Positions 1 through 11,200 are shown, numbered from the stretch's first letter. The stretch is 64,000 nt of DNA from Tubulanus polymorphus (GCF_964204645.1 NC_134027.1:16792485-16856484); one strand, 5' to 3'. Made by a program: numbers and translations. The notes: generated from the sequence alone by a model not told the origin.

Positions 1-344
1 TCACACAAGAGGACACAGCATTTTTACCTGCAGCGGAAACCCATGAAGTTCCCCTGCTCGAAACCATGATCTTTGATCCAGCAGATATAAAAAAAGGCCT
101 AAGAACCTAAACCCGAACAAGACCAAAGGCCCAGATAATATCCATCCAAGGTTACTCATAGAATCAGCTGATGTTATTGCTGAACCACTGACAATTCTAT
201 TTCGAAAATCCATGCAAGAATCTCGATTGCCTGTAATCTGGAAAACAGCACATATAAAACCAATACATAAAAGTGGCTCAAAAATGATGGCAGAAAATTA
301 CAGACCAATCAGCCTTACAAGCTGCATATGCAAACTGATGGAGT
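1..344 (+). pseudogene. CR1/L2-like LINE reverse transcriptase, N-terminal part
   Basis: This is the start of the reverse-transcriptase region of a non-LTR retrotransposon. Read on the plus strand it has the conserved lead-in of the domain: GPDNIHPRLL near 146-175, then WKTAHIKPIHKSG and ENYRPISLTS near 240-320, the usual RT motif 1-2 area of CR1/L2/Jockey-type LINEs. The reading frame shifts once near 105-112, beside short A runs, so the first ~100 bases and the rest lie in different frames. The frame stops at 344 because an LTR element is inserted there, and it resumes in phase after 4330. The true 5' end (endonuclease, ORF1) lies left of the window. What is seen is the motif order; the family assignment is from known LINE proteins, and the exact clade is uncertain. 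Confidence 0.8.
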
Positions 345-866
345 TATTGGGGTGATAAATTAGTAGTTTGCATAGAGGGAGGGAAGCCAGAGTTCAGGGC
401 AGTGGCTGAAGTTAGTAAATAACCTACGTAGATGCTTACGTCGCACATAAGACACTGAATAGAAGATAGGTGAAAGTGACGTGAGTATCTGCGTAGGGTT
501 GCTGGTTATAGCGGCAGCCTTGAGCTCTGGTATGGCTAGGAAGTAAACAAGTAATAAACTCGTGACGTATAACATATGTAGAAGTATACGTCACGAGTAA
601 CATGAAATAAGATAAAAAGGGAGGGTCAGCACAGTAAGGGAGAGAGAGATGCTAGAGTGGCGGAGAAGCCTAAAAATACGAGCTGTAGGAAGGAATAAGA
701 ATTGTGCGGGAAAATAAAGAAAGAACGTAGACCCACGAGAAGAGTTATTATTCCGGAGTCAGAGGGATATCACTTATCGGATTAATCGGAACCAACAACG
801 ACAACACGAGGGGAGAACGCAACGTGGCCCCCACAACAATTGGTTGAGAAACTCAACCCCACAACA
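345..866 (+). repeat. 5' LTR of the LARD-like element
   Basis: About 522 bp. The first ~494 bp (345-838) match 3802-4295 essentially base for base on reading, which indicates a recent insertion. It begins TATTGGGG and ends CCCCACAACA, an imperfect inverted terminal pair. The last ~28 bp differ from the other LTR. An antisense open frame of 71 codons (360-575) occurs identically in both LTRs; it has no recognisable domain and I do not call it a gene. Confidence 0.85.
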
Positions 867-3801
867 TTGGTGGAGAACAGTGGTGTATCCTGCACCTCTC
901 GCTGCCAAGCGATCGTGTATATTTGGTGAGTGAGCAGGGGTGAAGTAAAAGTGTAAGATGAACGTTACATTCCGTAACCGTTATAATTACATGAAATACG
1001 GACCGCTACCGCGGGTTAAGTTGAAATATTGCGGATAACTCGATCTGTGTATAAAAATCATTGCCGTCTGGATTTAATACCTGTTTGTTTGTCTTATTCG
1101 AGAAATATGTAATCTTCATATCGTCAGATTCAGTTGAAATGAATTATAGAGCTTCCAGTGCGGAAAGTAGTTGTTTCTTTCCATATTTAAATTAATTGAA
1201 TTATCCGATTTGGTGTGGCGTTTTCGTAAGATCGTATTTTGGACACTACGTTTTACATGGCAGCAAATTGAATTTACGACTCCGAATTTAGATTCGTGTG
1301 AATTAACGGACATAATGGCGTTCGGAAACGAAGTGATTCTGCGATCATAGCGCGATAAATGAAAAACAGTAGAGTATTAGAGGCATTATACAAACGCATT
1401 TCATCATCGGACAGTTCATAGATCTGCTACGGGAAATCGACCTTGGAGACGTTCAACGGACTACGATTGCGGCTTATAGTAATTGTAAATAATATGATAT
1501 GTATTTCTGCATGTTTTGATTGCTTTTGTAGAATGATACTCAGCGTTTTTAAGTTGCTTGTGTGCTGGGTTATTGTATCTACGTAGATATAAATATGCAC
1601 TACGTAAATCTTTTATAGTTTGCTAAATTTGCTGGATGGTATTTCGCGAAAGAATGATTTATTAGTCTAGGTGAGCCACTCGGTTATCAGTGTAACGATA
1701 GTTGAAAGCGCTCACTGCCTGTATATACCTAACAAATAACTGTGGTGTTTATGTGGTTTTAAGAAATATAATGAGTATCGCGAGTTAGTATAGAATATGT
1801 TTATTGTGCAAAGGTTAGATTGGGCGCTCAGTGGTGAATCTTACCGGAGGGGGTTTGAATAGAGTAGTTTATATGAGATGAATTAAGGTGGACCAGGGAC
1901 CTGGATGAAGAGTAAGGGAAGCTCTAGGGATGGTCCGGAATAAAACGGGGGATTATAGCCCGAAGGATTAATTCTGAAGATCCTTTGAAACAGTATAATG
2001 TTTAGTGGCTAGCCTCTGGGAAAGATTGGATATATATGTTGGACATTATTAGGGTCGAATATCAAGAAATACCAAATGGGTGATTCGTCGGCCGGTTCCC
2101 TATTTATCCATTGATTTTATTTTACTCCGGTAAGGCGTGACATGGGGGATGATACGGAAATGAGAAATGTCACGATACAGCTATTTGTTAGGTATGCTGA
2201 AATGGCCATTCAGGGGATTGGTTTTTTAGAAGTAAAGGGTTGCTCATTGCGTAATACAATAAGTATGATAAGTATTATTCGGTAGATTGGGTATCTTAAC
2301 TGAATGGTCGTAGATTGCAGGGATGTGTGAGCGCTATGTTTTTTTTCCGAACTTTCAGTCCGTCTTGACCGGTTTATATACAGGATGAGGCGTCGGCCGT
2401 TTTACATGTGGGGTTATATCCCCTGATTTGCGGGAAGGAATTAGAACAATTCGAATATCAGATGTGGGTGGTTTGGAAGACCATAGGCCCAGGAGTTAAA
2501 GTTAATTTTTGAGAATCGGCTGTTTGAATGGCACTGAATGAGTAGTGTCCAGAGGAATTTTCCCTAACTTTTGGGTGATGCATCTTAATGAGTTTTGTGG
2601 TCACTTTATGACATCCTTCCATAAATATATGGCGGCCTGCCTGTCTATTTCAACGGTTCCAAGCCGCAAATAGCAGTTCATGTTATCCCTGCCTAGACTA
2701 CGGATAAATGTGCTTTCTGAGGCAATGGGTGGGGACTAGCAGCTGACATCTCAATAATGCGAATGTACGCATGCGGTATATTCATTTTTGCTATGTTTTG
2801 GCTTACCTTTATGTTACGTACACATAGAAAAATTATTATGAAATTGTTTGTGAATTCATTGTTGAGCATGTCTTTTGCCAACGTGTGCTGGGCACATAAT
2901 AATCAACTAAATGATGTATCTGGCATCTGTATTAATTTACGTCGTTGATTGGGGTCGGGACAGGTTTGACAAATCATCTGATATCGGTTAAGGTAACGGC
3001 TGATAGTTTGGACAGTGGGAAATTGACATGTTTGCAATGGTAATTTTAAAGACAAATTAGGCTGCACACACTGATTATTTTTTTTTGGTAAAGATAACGA
3101 GAACGAGAAGAGTCAGAAAGTTGAAGTGGTTGGTCATATATTGTTAAATTATTAGACTACATAAATGTGGATATAGAGAAATGGGTGATTGTCTATGAAA
3201 GCTATTTGGGAAGTTGTGTTTGATATGTTTTTTTTTGCATGACTACAATTGTATAGGCTTGTTCTCATTAAATGTAAGATCAATATACAGATGTACATGC
3301 CTCATAATTGTTATATATTACTGATGAAAAGAGTCTCATATTTGATATTTGTAGATGATTGCTTTCCCTTAGATAAAGTTCGTGTGTTAAGTTTATAAGT
3401 ATTTAGAAATTTTTTTGGCTTACCGTAAAATTCTATGGGGTCCATGTAGGTCTCGTTGATGAATAAGTGAACTGATGATGAGTGGGGTGTGTTGCTTAGT
3501 TTAGGTAGAAGTTTGATGTAGGATTGGATAATAGGGGAAAGGGTCAGAAATTGTGATTTATGTCTACTTTACAGGTGTTGTAAATTGATGTACGGAATGG
3601 TGGTTGTGTTTCATTAGTCTTGATGTTCTGAAGGTTTTATGTAATTTTCATTACCCTGCGGCTGGCTTTAAGTTGTAAGAGATGTTGCTTATAAATGATG
3701 TTCTGAAGCCTGTACACTTTTGAAAAGATTTTTTGGGAAACTACAATAGGGTCTTGTGGATTTTTGGCGATTGGGGACCAATCGTCTGGGGAGGAGGATA
3801 G
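867..3801 (+). other. Internal region of the LARD-like element, no coding capacity
   Basis: About 2.9 kb of T/G-rich sequence on the plus strand with only short, unrecognisable frames on either strand (the longest are about 60-65 codons). I see no zinc-knuckle, protease, RT or integrase motif. TTGGTGGAGAACAG directly follows the left LTR, where a primer binding site would lie, but I cannot match it to a particular tRNA. GGGGAGGAGGATAG at the right end is the likely polypurine tract. Confidence 0.7.
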
Positions 3802-4326
3802 TATTGGGGTGATAAATTAGTAGTTTGCATAGAGGGAGGGAAGCCAGAGTTCAGGGCAGTGGCTGAAGTTAGTAAATAACCTACGTAGATGCTTACGTCG
3901 CACATAAGACACTGAATAGAAGATAGGTGAAAGTGACGTGAGTATCTGCGTAGGGTTGCTGGTTATAGCGGCAGCCTTGAGCTCTGGTATGGCTAGGAAG
4001 TAAACAAGTAATAAACTCGTGACGTATAACATATGTAGAAGTATACGTCACGAGTAACATGAAATAAGATAAAAAGGGAGGGTCAGCACAGTAAGGGAGA
4101 GAGAGATGCTAGAGTGGCGGAGAAGCCTAAAAATACGAGCTGTAGGAAGGAATAAGAATTGTGCGGGAAAATAAAGAAAGAACGTAGACCCACGAGAAGA
4201 GTTATTATTCCGGAGTCAGAGGGATATCACTTATCGGATTAATCGGAACCAACAACGACAACACGAGGGGAGAACGCAACGTGGCCCCCACAACATTGTT
4301 GGAGAACCGAAAGCAACCCCACAACA
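3802..4326 (+). repeat. 3' LTR of the LARD-like element
   Basis: About 525 bp. It copies the 5' LTR almost exactly over 3802-4295, then diverges in the terminal ~30 bp before the shared CCCCACAACA end. It is followed directly by the target duplication GAGT. Confidence 0.85.
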
Positions 4327-5589
4327 GAGTCAATCATTCGTGATAAAGTAATGGAACATCTTATCTACAACAACATCCTGTCCAATGAACAGCATGGTTT
4401 TATTCCAGGGCGGTCGACTAGCACTCAATTGCTCCAATCACTAAAAGAATGGATGTCTCACCGTGATGAGGGTGTTTCAACTGATGTCATATTCTTGGAC
4501 TTCAAGAAAGCCTTCGACAAAGTAGCCCATGAGAGATTAATAGCAAAAGTACATGGCTGTGGTATCACCAGTAATCTGCTTCTCTGGATACGAGATTTTC
4601 TATCTAACCGCAAACAGTCAGTCCTGGTTGACGGTGTTACCTCTGCATGGAAAAGTGTCTCCAGCGGTGTGCCACAAGGAAGTATCCTGGGGCCGATATT
4701 ATTTGTAATATTCATAAATGATCTTCCCCCGGTTGTAAACAGCAATATCAAGATGTACGCCGATGACGCAAAGATTTACCGTAAAATTGAGTCAAACGAA
4801 GATGTTAAATTATTACAAAATGACTTATTACTTCTTGATAAATGGTCAAAAACGTGGCAGATGGAGTTTCATCCCGAAAAGTGTATAGTTCTCCATCTGG
4901 GAAATGAGCAATTTCCTTCTGAATTCTGGATGCCTGACAAAGGCGGTCAGAGATTCCAGCTCTTCGTAAAACAAGTTGAAAAAGATCTTGGGGTGCTGAC
5001 TGATAATAAGCTAACTTTTGAGGACCATATACACACCTCAATTAAAAAGGCCAACACCATGCTTGGGATCATCAAAAGAACTTTCAAGAACTTAGATGCC
5101 AAGACTTTTTGCCTACTTTACAAAGGTCTTGTCCGCCCTATACTTGAATATGCTGCAACAATTTGGAATCCGTACCTTAGAAAACATATCGATGCACTTG
5201 AAAGAGTCCAGCGACGCGCCACAAAGATGGTCCAAAAATATCGAGATCTAGAATACAAGGATAGACTAAAGAAGCTTAATTTACCTACCCTGTATTACCG
5301 GAGGACCAGGGGAGACATGATTATGGTTTTCAACATTATGCACGAAAACTATAATATTGATGGAAACACCATACTTGAGGCAGACAAGCGGACACGTCAG
5401 TTGAGAGGTCACAGTCAGAAACTTTTAAAACAAAGGTGTAAGAAGGAGCTTTACAGCAACTTTTTCTCAAACCGAGTTGTAAATAAATGGAACAGCCTGA
5501 CCGAAAACATAGTCACTGCTCCATCAATAAACTGCTTTAAAAGTAGACTCGATAAATTCTGGGAAGACCAGAAATATCTTACCTCGTAA
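4327..5589 (+). CDS. CR1/L2-like LINE reverse transcriptase, main catalytic and C-terminal part
   Basis: This is the downstream part of the LINE reverse transcriptase that starts at 1-344. Its first ATG is at 4351 but, by frame, the protein continues from the left fragment. The 412 residues after that ATG contain RT motif 2 (EQHGFIPGRST), the motif A aspartate (FLDFKKAFD, near residue 50), motif B (SGVPQGSILGP, about 105-115), and the catalytic YADD (about 136-139). The C-terminal region has RRTRGDMIMVFNIMH and ends with FFSNRVVNKWNSL, as is usual for CR1/L2-type elements. No stop or frameshift is present in this part, so the LINE was fairly young when the LTR element split it. The enzyme would copy its RNA at a nicked target site. 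Uninterrupted catalytic motifs are seen; the clade is inferred. Confidence 0.9.
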   Translation, partial: ESIIRDKVMEHLIYNNILSNEQHGFIPGRSTSTQLLQSLKEWMSHRDEGVSTDVIFLDFKKAFDKVAHERLIAKVHGCGITSNLLLWIRDFLSNRKQSVLVDGVTSAWKSVSSGVPQGSILGPILFVIFINDLPPVVNSNIKMYADDAKIYRKIESNEDVKLLQNDLLLLDKWSKTWQMEFHPEKCIVLHLGNEQFPSEFWMPDKGGQRFQLFVKQVEKDLGVLTDNKLTFEDHIHTSIKKANTMLGIIKRTFKNLDAKTFCLLYKGLVRPILEYAATIWNPYLRKHIDALERVQRRATKMVQKYRDLEYKDRLKKLNLPTLYYRRTRGDMIMVFNIMHENYNIDGNTILEADKRTRQLRGHSQKLLKQRCKKELYSNFFSNRVVNKWNSLTENIVTAPSINCFKSRLDKFWEDQKYLTS

Positions 5590-5727
5590 AATAAATTTTT
5601 GTCAATTCAAATGATATGTCACAAATTATAATAATCAATTGTTTATTATTAAAATTTACCTGTATTTTAATTTTTGTTAATCTTAATCTAATCTTTAAAA
5701 CTAACTTAACAACTAACTGAACTAACA
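5590..5727 (+). other. Probable LINE 3' UTR/tail, AT-rich
   Basis: AT-rich sequence after the LINE stop codon, ending in a loosely repetitive AACTAAC-type stretch near 5695-5725. CR1/L2 elements often end in short repeats rather than a poly(A) tail. The precise end cannot be seen. On the minus strand the same stretch contains an AATAAA (about 5640-5650). Confidence 0.4.
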
Positions 5728-5922
5728 TCATATTGATTGTTCTTTGGTAAATCTGCGGAATGGAGCTCCTGGTGTTACAATGTCGGCGGGAATCATCCTG
5801 GTACCTCCATAGAGGTTGCCGATACGTTCACCTTGGGCCACACGCACTTCCTTTACCTTTTTCAGAATAACACTAACAACACTCGTATTTATGGACCGAA
5901 TAAAACCTTCTCCTTGTAGCAA
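5728..5922 (-). CDS. Unrecognised small minus-strand reading frame, possible 3'-terminal exon
   Basis: An open frame of about 64 codons that starts only at a non-ATG codon. The composition looks protein-like, with KKVKEVRVAQGERIGN and PGAPFRRFTKEQSI at the C-terminus, but I do not recognise a family. Upstream on the minus strand, TTTTGTAG precedes the open frame and could be a splice acceptor. Downstream on the minus strand there is an AATAAA about 80 bases past the stop. Together these fit the last exon of a small gene, but no further exon is identified in the next kilobases. It could also be a remnant or chance frame. Confidence 0.3.
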   Translation of the reverse strand: MLQGEGFIRSINTSVVSVILKKVKEVRVAQGERIGNLYGGTRMIPADIVTPGAPFRRFTKEQSI

Positions 5923-6136
5923 ATTCTACAAAATGGCTAGAAATCAAGCGTGTATGGCTTATCAAATGAACTACGCCAAAATCATGACTGATCAGATTTT
6001 TTTAATAAAATTCAACCAATCAACTCTATAAATAATTTAATCTTTTAGTAATGAATAAATATACCAATTATTTTTAATGAAAGATTACTAAGTGAGAGAG
6101 CTTTTTATGGAAACCCTGTCACCTAACCAATACTAA
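5923..6136. other. AT-rich interval, no feature seen
   Basis: No coding, RNA or repeat signal is supported here. Confidence 0.4.
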
Positions 6137-6484
<348 letters not shown>

Positions 6485-6544
6485 TGTATATCTTTAAACG
6501 AATACTAATCTAAAATAACATTTTAAAAAATTTCCAACCCAAAA

Positions 6545-6880
6545 AAACAGATGTAGGTTCGATTCCCCATCCTGGCTGGACGGTTTTGGCAATTCACAAG
6601 GTGGAGGGTTCGAACCCCTCAATGGCTGTAGTGCAGCCCCATCGGTGTCGACCTGCATGGCGAGTTGGTTAGAATCCCACAGAGGTCCCCGACACTCCTC
6701 CGGTATTACACATGAGCGTGCAGTGGTGGGTTCGAATCCCACGACGGCTCTCGAAGTTCCTCCGGAATCTCAAATCGTCGTGCACTTCGCGGGTTCGAAT
6801 CCCGCAATGGTTCCCGAAACTCCACCGGAATTTCAAATGGTTTCGTTTGAGGTGGACTCCCACAATAGCTTTTCGAATGT
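6545..6880 (+). repeat. ~60-bp tandem repeat carrying tRNA T-arm / pol III B-box-like sequence
   Basis: Six related units are spaced 51-63 bp apart, anchored at about 6556, 6607, 6666, 6729, 6792 and 6851. The best have GGTTCGAATCCC (6729, 6792) or close variants, inside 4-5 bp complementary arms such as GTGGG...CCCAC, exactly like a tRNA T arm and the B box of RNA polymerase III promoters. Units also share a TCCxCCGGAAT block downstream. I see no complete tRNA: the acceptor, D and anticodon arms are not present at proper spacing. Only one A-box-like stretch occurs (TGGCGAGTTGGTTAG, about 6658). It is best read as a tRNA-derived minisatellite or SINE-like remnant. Confidence 0.6.
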
Positions 6881-7016
6881 CGGGCTGGTTGTAGCGCGGC
6901 GCTTCTTAGAAAATGCGTTCTTCGCACCACAATGTGAGCATATAAAAATGTGTACCATTTGAACAACAATTAATTACTAATGCAAAAGTTTCCGGCACAA
7001 CTGAACTAAACAGTAT

Positions 7017-7072
7017 GGGTTTCGGCACCAGTGATACGCCAATATCCCGGGTTTCGGCACCAGTGATACGCC
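7017..7072. repeat. Two-copy direct repeat, 24-bp unit, 32-bp period
   Basis: A 24-bp unit (7017-7040) is repeated exactly at 7049-7072, separated by AATATCCC. The core is TTCGGCACCAGTGATACGCC. A weaker relative (TTTCCGGCACAACTG) lies just upstream near 6989. Confidence 0.9.
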
Positions 7073-8008
7073 GGTCACAATCCTCTCCTTAGTCGTTAAT
7101 TAATAAAAGCAATAATCGGTCCCTGGCGAGAGAACGTGTCCGCACACAAACCCAAGTAAAACTAGAATACCGGAAATTTTGAATGGATATAACAATACAA
7201 GATGAATTTATTTACCTTGATATTCAACACAGTTCTCCAGTTCTACACAATCCAAATCCTAGCTCTAAATTCCTATTGCACTCTCCTGTTGGTAACCCGT
7301 CCTGAATCAAGTCCCAGACCAGCTTTTAACAAGTATCTACGAGTGTCTCCCGAGTGACTGCTCTCTCAAGACGCGGATCCCTTTTATAGAAAGAATCGGC
7401 ATTCTTAAAATACCGACTCTCCCACTCGACTTTTGGCAAGGAGCAGCAACCTTACTGTCATGACTGTTTTGGTCATATAGCATTTGGCCTTAATGATTCG
7501 CTGATCTAAAATTATTTGAGAAAGTGATTTGCTAAACTAACTTTTTCCTTCCAACCCTCCTGTCATGACGCGGAATGATTTACTCACTCCTTGCTTATCA
7601 TCGTTGAGAAAACAGCTACTCTCAGCGAGTTACCAACAGACGTATACAACAAGAGAAACTTTAGAGAGCTAGTATTATCATTTAACACAAATTAATTTTC
7701 TTAAAACTTTAGCGATTATAGAGACTTTGTTCTCATTTAACATCTAGGATATTCAAATTAAATATATTTTTGAAACTATAGTATTTGTCTCAGATTACGG
7801 TACCACTGATTATTTCTTTTTGAATTATTATAAATACTTTTGATTCGGAACTTCATTATGATCCCCTATCTCCCTAAAGATCATTCTATAACTGTTATAC
7901 TAAATAAATTTGATTACAATGCGGGATAAAGCAAAACAACAATATCTCCCCATACTTCCGTTTTTCTTTTTATAGAAAGTAGTCGGGAGTATCATAAAGT
8001 AACAGCGT
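7073..8008. other. Non-coding interval, possible degenerate LTR promoter on the minus strand
   Basis: No convincing frame on either strand. On the minus strand a TATA-like TCTATAAAAGGG (about 7379-7390) is followed ~25 bases later by a CAGTCACTC initiator-like stretch, as in retrotransposon LTRs or ordinary promoters. No paired repeat or boundary was found in the window, so a solo LTR is only a guess. Confidence 0.25.
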
Positions 8009-8289
8009 GATTCTTTCACCAGCCGCATAATAAATGCAACCCATTGTTCCGACCAAATACGGTTCCGTCTATTCTTAAGTTTATAAAAAGATTTCTGAAT
8101 GTTTGCCAGATAACGCAGCAGAAGAACCGAGAAAGAATTATTTTTACACCAGGCTGATTTATGGTCAGCGCTGATAGATCAAAGCATCAAACAACAACCT
8201 GCTTACTACATCTTACTACGTTTGTTGTCTGAAACCATTAATAACCACCAACGCATTCAGGAAATCAACATTACAAACATTTTTTAGCT
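8009..8289 (+). pseudogene. Coding-like remnant of unknown origin
   Basis: Two successive plus-strand frames look protein-like. The first has FRPNTVPSILKFIKRFLNV and ends at a stop near 8157. The second, one frame over, has ADLWSALIDQSIKQQPAYY and LLRLLSETINN, ending TAG near 8287. Read with a single shift they would make one stretch of ~85 residues ending 25 bases before the satellite. A pyrimidine-rich TTCTTTCACCAG precedes it. I do not recognise the family. Confidence 0.25.
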
Positions 8290-11200
8290 ACTACGAAATC
8301 TTGCTACGGATCAGACGTTTTCGCGCCGAAAAGTGCTTTTCCTGACGATTTGAGCATTTTTACGCATCGACATTGTCGTTTTTCCGATAGGGGAATATTT
8401 GATACGAAAACGTCTTTTCTCGCGCTGAACGACGTTTTCGCGACGAAAAGTGCTTTTCCTGACGATTTGAGCGCTTTTACGCATCGACATTGTCGTTTTT
8501 CCGATACGGGGAGAATGTGATGAGAAAACGTCTTTTCTCGGGCTCAACGACGTTTTCGGGTCGAAAAGTGCTTTTCCTGACGATTTGAGCGCTTTTACGC
8601 ATCGACATTGTCGTTTTTCCGATAGGGGGAATATTCGATACGAAAACGTCTTTTCTCGCGCTGAACGACGTTTTCGGGCCGAAAAGAGCTTTTCCTGACG
8701 ATTTGAGCGCTTTTACGCATCGACATTGTCGTTTTTCCGATAGGGGGAATATTTGATACGAAAACGTCTTTTCTCGCGCTGAACGACGTTTTCGGGTCGA
8801 AAAGTGCTTTTCCTGACGATTTGAGCGCTTTTACGCATCGACATTGTCGTTTTTCCGATAGGGGTTATATTTCATACGAAAACGTCTTTTCTCGCGCTGA
8901 ACGACGTTTTCGCGTCGAAAAGTGTTTTTCCTGACGATTTGAGCGCTTTTACACATCGACATTGTCGTTTTTCCGATAGGGGGAATATTCGATACGAAAA
9001 CGTCTTTTCTCGCGCTGAACGACGTTTTCGCGTCGAAAAGTGCTTTTCCTGACGATTTGAGCGCTTTTACGCATCGACATTGTCGTTTTTCAGATAGGGG
9101 GAATATTTCATACGAAAACGTCTTTTCTCGCGCTGAACGACGTTTTCGCGTCGAAAAGTGCTTTTCCTGACGATTTGAGAGTTTTTACGCATCGACATTG
9201 TCGTTTTTCAGATAGGGGGAATATTTCATACGAAAACGTCTTTTCTCGCGCTGAACGACGTTTTCGCGTCGAAAAGTGTTTTTCCTGACGATTTGAGCGC
9301 TTTTACGCATCGACATTGTCGTTTTTCCGATAGGGGGAATATTTGATACGAAAACGTCTTTTCTCGCGCTGAACGACGTTTTCGGGTCGAAAAGTGCTTT
9401 TCCTGACGATTTGAGCCCTTTTACGCATCGACATTGTCGTTTTTCCGATAGGAGTTATATTTCATACGAAAACGTCTTTTCTCGCGCTGAACGACGTTTT
9501 CGCGTCGAAAAGTGTTTTTCCTGACGATTTGAGCGCTTTTACACATCGACATTGTCGTTTTTCCGATAGGGGGAATATTCGATACGAAAACGTCTTTTCT
9601 CGCGCTGAACGACGTTTTCGCGTCGAAAAGTGCTTTTCCTGACGATTTGAGCGCTTTTACGCATCGACATTGTTGTTTTTCCGATTGGGGGAATATTTCA
9701 TACGAAAACGTCTTTTCTCGCGCTGAACGACGTTTTCGCGTCGAAAAGTGCTTTTCCTGACGATTTGAGAGTTTTTACGCATCGACATTGTCGTTTTTCA
9801 GATAGGGGGAATATTTCATACGAAAACGTCTTTTCTCGCGCTGAACGACGTTTTCGCATCGAAAAGTGTTTTTCCTGACGATTTGAGCGCTTTTACGCAT
9901 CGACATTGTTGTTTTTCCGATTGGGGGAATATTTGATACGAAAACGTCTTTTCTCGCGCTGAACGACGTTTTCGCGTCGAAAAGTGCTTTTCCTGACGAT
10001 TTGAGAGTTTTTACGCATCGACATTGTCGTTTTTCAGATAGGGGGAATATTTCATACGAAAACGTCTTTTCTCGCGCTGAACGACGTTTTCGCGTCGAAA
10101 AGTGTTTTTCCTGACGATTTGAGCGCTTTTACGCATCGACATTGTCGTTTTTCCGATAGGGGGGATATTCGATACGAAAACGTCTTTTCTCGCGCTGAAC
10201 GACGTTTTCGCGCCGAAAAGTGCTTTTCCTGACGATTTGAGAGTTTTTACGCATCGACATTGTCGTTTTTCAGATAGGGGGAATATTTCATACGAAAACG
10301 TCATTTCTCGCGCTGAACGACGTTTTCGGGTCGAAAAGTGCTTTTCCTGACGATTTGAGCGCTTTTACGCATCGACATTGTCGTTTTTCCGATAGAGGGA
10401 ATATTCGATACGAAAACGTCTTTTCTCGCGCTGAACGACGTTTTCGGGTCGAAAAGTGCTTTTCCTGACGATTTGAGCGCTTTTACGCATCGACATTGTC
10501 GTTTTTCCGATAGGGGGAAAATGTGATGAGAAAACGTCTTTTCTCGCGCTGAACGACGTTTTCGGGTCGAAAAGTGCTTTTCCTGACGATTTGAGCGCTT
10601 TTACGCATCGACATTGTCGTTTTTCCGATAGGGGGAATATTTGATACGAAAACGTCTTTTCTCGCGCTGAACGACGTTTTCGGGTCGAAAAGTGCTTTTC
10701 CTGACGATTTGAGCGCTTTTACGCATCGACATTGTCGTTTTTCCGATAGGGGGAAAATGTGATGAGAAAACGTCTTTTCTCGCGCTGAACGACGTTTTCG
10801 GGTCGAAAAGTGCTTTTCCTGACGATTTGAGCGCTTTTAAGCATCGACATTGTCGTTTTTCCGATAGGGGGAATATTTGATACGAAAACGTCTTTTCTCG
10901 CGCTGAACGACGTTTTCGGGTCGAAAAGTGCTTTTCCTGACGATTTGAGCGCTTTTACGCATCGACATTGTCGTTTTTCCGATAGGGGGAATATTTGATA
11001 CGAAAACTTCTTTTCTCGCGCTGAACGACGTTTTCGGGTCGAAAAGTGCTTTTCCTGACGATTTGAGCGCTTTTACGCATCGACATTGTCGTTTTTCCGA
11101 TAGGGGGAATATTTGATACGAAAACGTCTTTTCTCGCGCTGAACGACGTTTTCGGGTCGAAAAGTGCTTTTCCTGACGATTTGAGCGCTTTTACGCATCG

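Larger units (their letters stand above)
341..4330. mobile_element. Non-autonomous LTR retrotransposon (LARD-like) with 4-bp target duplication
   Basis: Two near-identical direct repeats (345-866 and 3802-4326) flank a 2.9-kb interior that holds no gag, protease, RT or integrase frame. The element is bounded by GAGT at 341-344 and GAGT at 4327-4330. Removing the element and one GAGT puts the interrupted LINE frame back in phase, which proves the boundaries. A purine run (GGGGAGGAGGATAG, 3788-3801) abuts the right repeat and fits a polypurine tract, so the element reads left to right. The structure matches large retrotransposon derivatives that are mobilised by an autonomous partner. A 4-bp duplication is compatible with Gypsy or BEL integrases, so the parent family cannot be fixed. 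Confidence 0.85.

Noticed and set aside
360-575. 71-codon antisense gene in the LTRs
   Set aside because: It is present in both LTRs only because they are copies, and shows no recognisable domain beyond a hydrophobic start.
4458-5041. Minus-strand frames opposite the LINE RT
   Set aside because: Shadows of the RT coding strand.
6545-6880. Cluster of functional tRNA genes
   Set aside because: T arms are present, but acceptor, D and anticodon arms with proper spacing are not.
6494-6969. Protein frames with GFEPTT and DSNPR-like peptides
   Set aside because: Such peptides are the usual by-product of translating tRNA-like GGTTCGAATCCC sequence.
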